DNA of 64,000 bases from Pseudoxanthomonas beigongshangi. GTDB lineage: Bacteria > Pseudomonadota > Gammaproteobacteria > Xanthomonadales > Xanthomonadaceae. This document shows positions 1 to 6,251 of the stretch, one piece after another. The stretch is from the NCBI RefSeq assembly GCF_016820515.1, contig NZ_JADHDV010000020.1, positions 1 through 64,000 on the forward strand, given 5' to 3'. The notes under the pieces are model-generated. The model saw only the letters and a list, made by a program, of their open reading frames with translations. It ran no database searches and was not told where the DNA came from. Every line of letters starts with the position of its first letter. Position 1 is the first letter of the stretch. The position numbers and the translations under genes were made by a program.

Positions 1-50
1 AGGCCGGCGACGCCGCAACCCACCACCACCAGTGGCGGCGCGCCGCTCAC
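1..50 (-). CDS. nadB: L-aspartate oxidase, N-terminal fragment cut by window edge
   Basis: Only the first 16 codons are inside the window. A GTG start overlaps the nadA stop (GTGA). The visible N-terminus reads MSGAPPLVVVGCGVAG, a beta-strand followed by the GxGxxG dinucleotide-binding turn of FAD enzymes. NadB oxidises L-aspartate to iminoaspartate, the substrate that NadA condenses with dihydroxyacetone phosphate, and nadA-nadB pairs are common. The product is inferred from the Rossmann motif plus position directly behind nadA; another FAD enzyme cannot be excluded from so short a piece. Confidence 0.65.
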   Translation of the reverse strand, partial: MSGAPPLVVVGCGVAG

Positions 51-1063
51 GGGCGTTCGCCCCGGCCCACGGCAAGCATCCGCGCCAGCGCGGCGCGCGC
101 GCCGGCGGCCACCTGTTCCGGCACTTCCACCACGTGGCGCAGGTCGCGCAGGCAGGCATGGATGTTCGGCAGGGTGATCCGCTTCATGTGCGGGCACAGG
201 TTGCAGGGCTTGATGAACTCGACATCGGGAAAGCGATAGCGCAGGTTGTCGGCCATCGAGCATTCGGTGATCAGGGCGACGCGGCGCGGACGCTCGCGTT
301 CCAGCCACGCGCCCATCGCGGTGGTCGAACCGACGAAATCGGCCTCGCGCTGCACTTCCGGCGGGCACTCCGGATGCGCGACCAGGCGCGCGTCGAAGGT
401 CTCGCGGGTATGCCGCGCCTGTTGCGCGGTGAACTGCTCGTGCACTTCGCAGCGGCCGTCCCACAGCACCAGTTCAACGCCGGTCTGGGCGGCGACGTGA
501 TGGCCGAGGAAGGCGTCGGGCAGGAAGATGACCTTGTCCGCGCCCATCGCCTCGACCACCTGCACCGCATTGGCGGAGGTGCAGCAGGCATCGGACTCTG
601 CCTTCACCGCCGCACTGGTATTGACGTAGCTGACCACCGGCGCACCGGGATGGCGCGCGCGCAGGGCGCGCACGTCGTCGGCGGTGATGGAAGAGGCCAG
701 CGAACAGCCCGCCTCGGGATCCGGAATCAGCACGGTGCGCCGCGGCGCCAGGATCTTCGCGGTCTCGGCCATGAAATGGACGCCGCACAGCACGATGATC
801 TCCGCGTCGCAGTCGGCGGCCGCCTGCGCCAGCGCCAGCGAGTCGCCGGTGACGTCTGCCACGCCATGGAAGATCTCCGGCGACTGGTAGCTGTGCGCCA
901 TGATCACCGCGCCGCGTTCACGCTTGAGTTCGCGGATGGCATCGATCCAGGGCAGGTGCAGCGGCCACTCCAGGCACGGCACGGTATCGCCCACGCGCGC
1001 GGTCAGATCCGCGTAGCGATCTTCCAGGTCCGGCGTCCAGCGCGGCGCATGCGTGGCGTTCAT
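47..1063 (-). CDS. nadA: Quinolinate synthase A
   Basis: This 338-residue cytosolic enzyme makes quinolinate for NAD synthesis from iminoaspartate and dihydroxyacetone phosphate, using one 4Fe-4S cluster. The sequence has the NadA signatures AHSYQSPEI near residue 56, C93 in LCGVHFMAE, C233 in the HPEC motif and C287/C290 in PCNLCPHMK, the usual cluster ligands. Length matches the family. The ATG at 1063 is chosen because it overlaps the stop of the upstream ubiT-type gene (ATGA), which implies translational coupling, and because longer in-frame starts run antisense-like through that gene. It forms a leftward operon ubiT-nadA-nadB. Placing an oxygen-sensitive Fe-S enzyme behind an FNR-type promoter fits anaerobic expression. 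Confidence 0.93.
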   Translation of the reverse strand: MNATHAPRWTPDLEDRYADLTARVGDTVPCLEWPLHLPWIDAIRELKRERGAVIMAHSYQSPEIFHGVADVTGDSLALAQAAADCDAEIIVLCGVHFMAETAKILAPRRTVLIPDPEAGCSLASSITADDVRALRARHPGAPVVSYVNTSAAVKAESDACCTSANAVQVVEAMGADKVIFLPDAFLGHHVAAQTGVELVLWDGRCEVHEQFTAQQARHTRETFDARLVAHPECPPEVQREADFVGSTTAMGAWLERERPRRVALITECSMADNLRYRFPDVEFIKPCNLCPHMKRITLPNIHACLRDLRHVVEVPEQVAAGARAALARMLAVGRGERP

Positions 1064-1905
1064 GCGGCCCGCCCGGCGTGTGCGCGATGGGCCTGCCGCG
1101 CGTCGCGCGCCAGACGCGCGCCGCGTTGCAGGAGGATGCGCGAGGCGAGCGGAAAGGCTTCCCAAGGCAACCGATCCAGCAGGTTGCGCAGGAACAGCCC
1201 GAGTTCGGTGTCGCCGGTCAGCATCAGGCGGCGCTGGAAAAACAGGGTATCGGCGTCCTCCAGCCGGCTCGCCAGCAGCAGCAGATCGGTGGCGCTGCCG
1301 CTCACCGTGGCTTCCGCGTCGCCCTGCGCCAGATGCAGGCCGTCGGCGCGCAATTCGAACACCCAGCGCTGATCGAGATCGGTGATTTCGATGCCGAGTC
1401 GGCGGCCGGCGATCGGCTCCAGGACACGCCGTACCTGCGGAGACGCCAATGCAGGCGCGAGCAGGCGCAACGCCGCGCGTTGGCGCAACGGTCCCGGTAT
1501 CCGCGCGAGCCAGGGCCGCAGGCGGCGTGGCGGTGGCAGCCAGCGAAGCAGGGGGGAAGGTGCGGAAGCGGAACGGGTCGATGACGGACCGGAATGGGCC
1601 ATGGAAAGGGTCGGTTCGGAAAGGGGGGAAGAAGCCCGCGACTGGCGGCGATGGGCTTCTGCGATCAGCAGCCGCATCAGTCGTTCGGCGCTGGACGGAG
1701 AAATGCCGGCGCGGCTTGCGAGCCGGCGCGCGCGTTCCCGGACCCGGTGCTCGCGTCGCGCGTCGGTCTGCGCCAGGCCCGCGTCGCGCTTGATCCGGCC
1801 GGCCAGTCCGGCCAGCCGCTGGCGTCCGCCCAGCAGGATCACCATCGCGTCGTCGACCCGGTCGATCGCCGCGCGGGTGCCGCCCAGGGCCAGGCGGCTC
1901 AGCAC
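1060..1905 (-). CDS. ubiT: AroQ chorismate mutase domain fused to UbiT (SCP2) ubiquinone factor
   Basis: The 281-residue protein has two domains. Residues 8-88 match AroQ-class chorismate mutase and keep R11, R28, K39, D48, R51, E52 and Q88, the active-site set of the E. coli PheA mutase at identical numbering. Residues about 135-245 are an SCP2 lipid-binding domain of the UbiT kind: DADTLFFQRRLMLTGDTELG is nearly the same as the E. coli UbiT core. UbiT is an accessory factor for O2-independent ubiquinone synthesis (with UbiU/UbiV, not in this window). A Ser/Pro-rich linker (about 89-120) separates the domains. The GTG start at 1905 has GGAGG nine bases upstream. It overlaps nadA by four bases and is preceded by an FNR promoter. 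The fusion is seen directly; its combined function is unknown. Confidence 0.85.
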   Translation of the reverse strand: MLSRLALGGTRAAIDRVDDAMVILLGGRQRLAGLAGRIKRDAGLAQTDARREHRVRERARRLASRAGISPSSAERLMRLLIAEAHRRQSRASSPLSEPTLSMAHSGPSSTRSASAPSPLLRWLPPPRRLRPWLARIPGPLRQRAALRLLAPALASPQVRRVLEPIAGRRLGIEITDLDQRWVFELRADGLHLAQGDAEATVSGSATDLLLLASRLEDADTLFFQRRLMLTGDTELGLFLRNLLDRLPWEAFPLASRILLQRGARLARDARQAHRAHAGRAA

Positions 1906-2014
1906 GGCCCCGCCTCCACGATGGATAAGGGCGCGGAGACGACAACAGGGCGATGGCCCGAGGGGGCCGGCGCGGTATGCGATTCGAACGGCGGCATGGC
2001 GATCACCGGTACGG

Positions 2015-2063
2015 TGGGCACATCCTAGGCAGCGCCGGGCGGGCTGCCATTGACCCAGATCAA
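2015..2063 (-). promoter_or_regulatory. FNR-type promoter of ubiT-nadA-nadB
   Basis: The FNR box TTGACCCAGATCAA occupies 2050-2063. On the minus strand a -10 element TAGGAT lies at 2027-2022, which puts the predicted start near 2015 with the box centred at -41.5, the class II position. The leader to the ubiT GTG is about 110 bases. The box overlaps the end of the upstream membrane-protein gene, so this operon can be read independently of the nnrS operon. Confidence 0.7.
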
Positions 2064-3298
2064 GCGGGCCGGAAGCGCAGCGCTCCGCGCCAGCAGCGCA
2101 GGATCACCCCTCCGCTGGCGCCCCACGCGAGCACCAGCGCGGCGCCGGCCGGCCGCGCCAGCGCGGGATCCACGGTCGCCGCCAGCAGCAGCCCGCCCGC
2201 CGCCAGGTGCGCGTACAGCAGCCACTGCTTGTGGGTGTCTTCGAGCAGCCGGTCCACACCCGGCACGCGCACGCCGCGCGGGTGGCGCCGCCGCAGTTCG
2301 ATCCAGGCCAGGAAACCGACGATTTCCAGCAGCATGCCCAGCACCAGCAGCGGAAGGCCGACGGCGACCACCAGCGCGCCGATCGCCAGCATGGCGCGCG
2401 GGGACAGCTCCGGCGCCAGGGTGGCGAGGCAAGCCGTCGCCAGCGCGGTACAGCCGGCCAGCCAGAACCGGCGCAGCACCGGATTGCGCGGATGCGGCGC
2501 ACGCCATTGCAGGACCGGAACCGCCAGGCAGAACACCAGCGCGGGCAGGGCGAGGACGCGCGCCGGATGAATGGGCACATCGGCCAGCGCGCGCCAACCC
2601 GCCGCGCCGAGGCCGGCGACCAGCACGCCCAGCCAGATCAGCAGCCAGCCGGCGGGAATGCGCCGCGTTCCCTGCAGCATCGGCAGGGTGATGCTGGCGA
2701 CCGCGCCGAGCAGCGCTAGCGTCCAACCCGCGAGTCCGAACGCGGCGTGCAGGTTGGCGATTCGATCCAGCGGAAGCGCGATCCTGCCCGACAGGATCGC
2801 CAGCCCCGCCAGCCCGAGCGAAGCGGTGGCCAGCAGCGACGCCAGCGCGACGCCGATGCCGAACCGCGCCGCGCGCGCGCCGGTTCCGCGCGCCACCGCG
2901 ATCAGGCCGCCGAGTGCGAACAGCAGCAGCGATGGCGCCAGCAACAGCGAGGCCGCGCCGGTGAGCAGCGGGTGCGGAAACATCAGCGCCGGCACCAGCA
3001 GGAGCAGTCCGCCATTGAATGCCGCATGCAACCATGGCGCGAGTCCGGGGCGGGGCAATGGACTGCCGGCGGCGACCGGCAGGAACTGGATCAGGCTGCC
3101 GAGCATCGCGTTGCCGAGCACGCCCAGGGTAAACAGGTGCACCAGCACCAGCGTGTGCGGCGCCCAGCGCGTCAGCAGCGCGAATTCACCGCTCCACAGC
3201 AGCCATGCGCCGGCGGCGACGCCCCAGGCCAAAGACGACAGCAGGAAGCGCAGCGGTTGCCCGGGCGGCGGTGCCTGGGCGAACGCCAGTCCGCTCAT
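2060..3298 (-). CDS. NnrS-like polytopic membrane protein
   Basis: A 412-residue, very hydrophobic protein with about twelve predicted membrane helices. Conserved-looking histidines lie in helices (LVLVHLFTLGVLGNAMLG near residue 52, NLHAAFGLAGW near 183), as in NnrS and haem-copper-related membrane proteins of denitrification clusters. Its start overlaps the stop of the DUF2249 gene (ATGA), making it the last gene of the nnrS-SirB-Cys-DUF2249 operon. A role in NO tolerance or in haem/copper handling during NO respiration is inferred from context only. It is clearly divergent from the NnrS at 4088-5332, so it may be a separate family. Confidence 0.7.
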   Translation of the reverse strand: MSGLAFAQAPPPGQPLRFLLSSLAWGVAAGAWLLWSGEFALLTRWAPHTLVLVHLFTLGVLGNAMLGSLIQFLPVAAGSPLPRPGLAPWLHAAFNGGLLLLVPALMFPHPLLTGAASLLLAPSLLLFALGGLIAVARGTGARAARFGIGVALASLLATASLGLAGLAILSGRIALPLDRIANLHAAFGLAGWTLALLGAVASITLPMLQGTRRIPAGWLLIWLGVLVAGLGAAGWRALADVPIHPARVLALPALVFCLAVPVLQWRAPHPRNPVLRRFWLAGCTALATACLATLAPELSPRAMLAIGALVVAVGLPLLVLGMLLEIVGFLAWIELRRRHPRGVRVPGVDRLLEDTHKQWLLYAHLAAGGLLLAATVDPALARPAGAALVLAWGASGGVILRCWRGALRFRPA

Positions 3299-3540
3299 GC
3301 GATTCGCGGCGGCTCCAGCGCGGCGCGATCGTCGGCATGGCAGATTGCGATGCAGGCGTCACCGGCGGGCAGATCCTGCACGCGGTACGCGTAGCCCCAG
3401 GCGTCGAGCAGCGACATCGGCGGCAGCGGCCGGAACGGCGTGAACGCCACCAGTCGCCCGCCGCGCGGCAACGCTTCCAGGCTGGCGAGGATCCGCTGCA
3501 TCGGTTCCGGCGGCGCGAGTTCGCGCAGATCCAGTCGCAT
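3295..3540 (-). CDS. DUF2249 (TusA/SirA-like fold) protein
   Basis: An 81-residue cytosolic protein. The opening LDLRELAPPEPM and the later RLVAFTPFRPLPPMSLLD followed by an aromatic WGY are typical of DUF2249, a TusA-like fold often found beside nor/nnr genes. No conserved CPxP cysteine of true TusA is visible, so sulfur transfer is not implied. The ATG at 3540 overlaps the stop of the upstream small Cys gene (TGATG), so translation is probably coupled; a GTG at 3549 is an alternative start. Its function is unknown. Association with NO metabolism is by neighbourhood. Confidence 0.8.
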   Translation of the reverse strand: MRLDLRELAPPEPMQRILASLEALPRGGRLVAFTPFRPLPPMSLLDAWGYAYRVQDLPAGDACIAICHADDRAALEPPRIA

Positions 3541-3680
3541 CAGGGACACGGTGTTTCCCCCTCCCTCGCGGCATCATCCGATTCGGGACAGGCCAGCGTC
3601 GCGCCGGCCGCATCAAAGGATTCGCGTATCCAGCCGGCACAGGGCGAGCAGGGATCCGGCGGCAACAGCGCTTCGTTCAT
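3540..3680 (-). CDS. 46-residue cysteine-containing protein of nnrS operon
   Basis: A small open frame fits exactly between the SirB-like gene (stop 5 bases upstream of this ATG) and DUF2249 (TGATG overlap), which argues that it is translated. The product has a CSPC pair at residues 11-14 and further cysteines at 31 and 45, in a Pro- and acid-rich chain without a signal peptide or membrane segment. A metal-binding or redox role is possible but unproven. No family is recognised. The ribosome site is weak, consistent with coupling to the upstream gene. Confidence 0.55.
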   Translation of the reverse strand: MNEALLPPDPCSPCAGWIRESFDAAGATLACPESDDAAREGETPCP

Positions 3681-3684
3681 GGCG

Positions 3685-4083
3685 TTACCCCAGCAGGGCC
3701 AGCAGGCCCATCGGATGGTGGGTGCGCGCGATGCCGTAAACCTGCAGGAAACACAGCAACGCGACCGCATACAGCACGGTGCGGGACAGTCTTCCCCGCG
3801 CCGGCTGGAAGGCGAGAACGCCCAGCACCACGTACGCAAGGATGAGAGCGACCTTCACGACCAGCCAGCCGTTGGCGAACAGCCCGGCGGGCAGGATCGT
3901 CAGCAGCATCATCGCCGCGGTCAGCAGCACGGTGTCGATCGTGTAGCCGAGATAGCGCAGCGGCGCCACGCGCGGCCAGCGCATGCCCAGCGACAGACCC
4001 AATCCACGCAATGCGAACAGCGTGCCGCTGGTGAGCGCGGCGGCGACATGGACCTGCTTGATGTCGGGATAGAAGGTGATCAT
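3685..4083 (-). CDS. SirB family membrane protein
   Basis: A 132-residue inner-membrane protein with four predicted helices. The N-terminal KQVHVAAALTSGTLFALRG and the C-terminal VYGIARTHHPMG with its paired histidines match the SirB/invasion-regulator family. Biochemical function is unknown; members recur in denitrification and cytochrome clusters. It begins four bases after the nnrS stop, so it is the second gene of that operon. The histidines near residues 12 and 122 could be haem or metal ligands, which is inference. Confidence 0.8.
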   Translation of the reverse strand: MITFYPDIKQVHVAAALTSGTLFALRGLGLSLGMRWPRVAPLRYLGYTIDTVLLTAAMMLLTILPAGLFANGWLVVKVALILAYVVLGVLAFQPARGRLSRTVLYAVALLCFLQVYGIARTHHPMGLLALLG

Positions 4084-4087
4084 GGCG

Positions 4088-5332
4088 TCAGCCCGGCCGG
4101 CCGTCGGCGCGCGGACTCAGGTAGATGCGGCCGATGCGGACCACCCACGGCAGCAGCGCGAGCAGCCAGCCGATCGCCGAGGCGACCTGCCAGAACAGCG
4201 CGTCGGGGGCGACTTCGGCGACCACCCGCATCACCGCCACGATTTGCAGTGCGGCAAACGCGAACCAGGCCAGCGCCGGCATCTTCAACGGCCGCCCGGA
4301 ATGCCCCTGGGTGACCCGGGTGACCATCGCCACCAATACGCTGCCGAAGAAACCGATGAACATCGCGTGCATCGGCGCGCGCCCCAGCACGAATTCACCC
4401 GTGAGCAGGTAGATGACGCTCTGCGCGGTGTACAGCGCGAAGGTGATCGGCAACCACGCGGTACCGACGAACAGCACCGCCAGCAGGCCCGGCATCCGTC
4501 CGCGTGGCCACCAGTGCCACAGCGCCACGCCGCTGGCGATCAGCAGCGCCGCATCCGGCAGCCACAGCCACGCGTAGGCGTGCCGCAGCTCCAGCAGCAG
4601 GTGAAGCAGCAGGAAGCCCCACATCGCGCCCAGCCACGCCATGGGCCGCCAGGGCTTGTAGCCCGGCACCGTATTGGCGGCGAAGAACGGGAACATGCGG
4701 TGGGCGACGGTCAGGTAGATCGGCAGCAGCATCGCCACCCCGCCGAGCTTGATGCTGGCGAAGGCATACCACCCATCCCCGGTCAGCACGAACACCAGGA
4801 AGCACGCCAGTCCCGCGCAGCCGAGCAGCAGCGCGGCGAAGCAGGAACGCGCGTGCCAGGTGCGCGCGGTGTCGCGCAGCAGCAGCCGGCCGAGCGTGGC
4901 CACGCCGGCCAGCCAGCCGGCCAGCGCCATCCACAGGCCGACCGTGAAACCGGCGTCCCAGCCCAGCGTGGAAAGCAGGATCGCCAGTTGTCCGCCCATC
5001 AGTCCGGCGCCCACCGGCACGTAGCGCCAGCGCGGCAGATCCGGCAAGCCCATCCAGCGCGGGAATACCGTCAGCAGGAAACCGAAGATGAAACTCGGCA
5101 GCACCAGGTACTGCATCAGGAAGGCATGCAGCCAACCGGGCGGTACCGCGATGTCCGGCATGCGCCAGGCGCCGGTGTACTGCGCGGCCAGCCAGGCCGT
5201 CCACCACAGCATCGCCAGCAGCACGTTGCCGGCGCCGATGAAGAACATCAGCCGGTGCGGTGCCTGCAGCAACTGGCGCGCGGACATGCCACGCGGGGTC
5301 GGGGGGCGGGTGGAAACGGGAATCGGTCGCAT
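4088..5332 (-). CDS. nnrS: NnrS nitric-oxide-stress haem/copper membrane protein
   Basis: A 414-residue protein with about twelve membrane helices. NnrS proteins protect cells against NO and are co-regulated with NO reductase. Family features are the APHRLMFFIGAG opening, the WLHAFLMQYLVLPSFIFG helix, AHRMFPFFAANT near residue 210, PMHAMFIGFFGS and the TRVTQGHSGR loop, with the expected histidines. It leads the leftward operon nnrS-sirB-Cys-DUF2249-NnrS-like. The ATG at 5332 is exactly where the FNR promoter upstream would start transcription, so either this start is leaderless or the true start is the in-frame ATG at 5287. Homologues usually begin near the APHR motif, which the shorter start also keeps. 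Confidence 0.9.
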   Translation of the reverse strand: MRPIPVSTRPPTPRGMSARQLLQAPHRLMFFIGAGNVLLAMLWWTAWLAAQYTGAWRMPDIAVPPGWLHAFLMQYLVLPSFIFGFLLTVFPRWMGLPDLPRWRYVPVGAGLMGGQLAILLSTLGWDAGFTVGLWMALAGWLAGVATLGRLLLRDTARTWHARSCFAALLLGCAGLACFLVFVLTGDGWYAFASIKLGGVAMLLPIYLTVAHRMFPFFAANTVPGYKPWRPMAWLGAMWGFLLLHLLLELRHAYAWLWLPDAALLIASGVALWHWWPRGRMPGLLAVLFVGTAWLPITFALYTAQSVIYLLTGEFVLGRAPMHAMFIGFFGSVLVAMVTRVTQGHSGRPLKMPALAWFAFAALQIVAVMRVVAEVAPDALFWQVASAIGWLLALLPWVVRIGRIYLSPRADGRPG

Positions 5333-5366
5333 GGGCAAAGTCTGCGCCGCTCCGCCGGGGCCTTCC

Positions 5367-5380
5367 TTGACCTGGATCAG
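5367..5380 (-). promoter_or_regulatory. FNR box upstream of nnrS
   Basis: TTGACCTGGATCAG matches the FNR palindrome in eight of ten half-site positions (TTGAT-N4-ATCAA). Its centre is 41.5 bases from the ATG at 5332. A weak -10 (CAGACT on the minus strand, 5344-5339) sits at the class II spacing seen at the other boxes of this island. Confidence 0.65.
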
Positions 5381-5442
5381 GCGGGATACGGATCGGTGCC
5401 GGGAGGATTCCCGCCCGCGTCGCATCTGCCGATGCCCCACCT

Positions 5443-5538
5443 CGTCATCCCAGCGAACGCGGGGACCCGTTTTGACTTCCGGCCAGCGTTCCTCGGCATC
5501 CAGGATCCCAAGTGATTCCAGCTTGCGCTGGAATGACG
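5443..5538. repeat. Dispersed inverted-repeat element, copy 1
   Basis: A unit of about 96 bases starting CGTCATCCCAGCGAACGC and ending CTTGCGCTGGAATGACG, so the ends are inverted repeats. The second copy at 5573-5668 is about 90% identical, and a decayed relative is at 45379-45467. This type of GTCATyCC...GGAATGAC element is scattered between genes in Xanthomonadaceae. It lies in a gene-free stretch (5333-5892). Confidence 0.75.
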
Positions 5539-5572
5539 GTCGAAAGGGCTGGGTGATGAAGGGAACCCGCAT

Positions 5573-5668
5573 CGTCATCCCAGCGAACGCTGGGACCCAT
5601 TTTTACTTTCGGCCAGCGTTCCTCGGCGTCCAAGGATCCCAATGGATTCCAGCTCGCGCTGGAATGAG
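5573..5668. repeat. Dispersed inverted-repeat element, copy 2
   Basis: A second unit in the same orientation as copy 1, separated from it by about 34 bases. It keeps CGTCATCCCAGCGAACGC at the left and CGCGCTGGAATGA at the right. Differences from copy 1 are scattered single bases plus one-base gaps, as expected for an older tandem duplication or two independent insertions. Confidence 0.75.
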
Positions 5669-5717
5669 GGGGGAACTAGCGGCGCTTGGGATGGAGCCGG
5701 GCGTGTGGGGAATACGG

Positions 5718-5786
5718 TCGCGACTTACGTCGCTCCCACAAGGACCCGCCGAATCTCTTCCCTTGTGGGAGCGACGTCAGTCGCGA
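5718..5786. repeat. REP doublet (inverted pair)
   Basis: Two inverted copies of a 24-25 base repeat: TCGCGACTTACGTCGCTCCC at 5718 and GGGAGCGACGTCAGTCGCGA ending at 5786, spaced by about 20 bases. A second doublet of the same family lies at 53427-53494. The pair can form a long hairpin that could protect or end transcripts. The rest of 5333-5892 holds no convincing gene. Confidence 0.8.
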
Positions 5787-5892
5787 TATCCGGACGACCA
5801 CTTGATGCGGGTCAATGCCGGCGCCACCGGAGCTGCTTACCTTGCCCGGCACCGGGGCGATGGCCCCGGCCCACACTCAGCAAGGAAACCCG

Positions 5893-6147
5893 ATGTCCGC
5901 TCCCGAACTCACCGACGAACCGCTCCAGCAACGCACTCGCGCCATGACCCATGCCCTGCGCGAATGGGATCCCGACGCGGAGGTCCAGTTCGAATCCGCC
6001 AATGGCCGGCTGTCCATCCTGACCACGCTGGCGCCGGCGCGGGTGCGCGAAATCCTCGCCACCGTCGGAGAGCACGTCGAGGAAGCGCCGGAGGAACCGC
6101 AGCGTGGCGGCGGTTGCGGCTGCGGGGGCTGCGGCTGTTCCACCTGA
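5893..6147 (+). CDS. Small protein with Cys/Gly-rich tail (HMA-like half domain)
   Basis: The 84-residue product has a ribosome site CAAGGAAA before the ATG at 5893. Residues 25-65 (EVQFESANGRLSILTTLA followed by a helix) look like the second half of a heavy-metal-associated ferredoxin-like fold but lack a CxxC. The tail is GGGCGCGGCGCST, four cysteines alternating with glycine. It stands alone, pointing rightward, and ends at a terminator shared with the convergent NO reductase gene. Metal binding or post-translational modification of the tail is possible. No named family can be assigned with confidence. Confidence 0.65.
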   Translation: MSAPELTDEPLQQRTRAMTHALREWDPDAEVQFESANGRLSILTTLAPARVREILATVGEHVEEAPEEPQRGGGCGCGGCGCST

Positions 6148-6193
6148 CCGGAACGCGCCGCGCCGGCAACACGCGCGAAACCGACAGGTAAAA

Positions 6194-6219
6194 AAAGAGC
6201 CGCTTGCGCGGCTCTTTTT
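6194..6219. terminator. Bidirectional intrinsic terminator
   Basis: The hairpin AAAGAGCCGC-ttgc-GCGGCTCTTT is flanked by A-runs on the left and TTTTT on the right, so it can end transcription both of the small gene at 5893 and of the convergent norB. Confidence 0.9.
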
Positions 6220-6251
6220 CATTGCGGTTAGACCATCGGAAGGGTCGCGTA

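Noticed and set aside
47-1945. Start of nadA at 1945 giving a 632-residue protein
   Set aside because: The first 294 residues are a shadow of the ubiT-type gene in another frame; the ATGA overlap at 1063 is the natural start.
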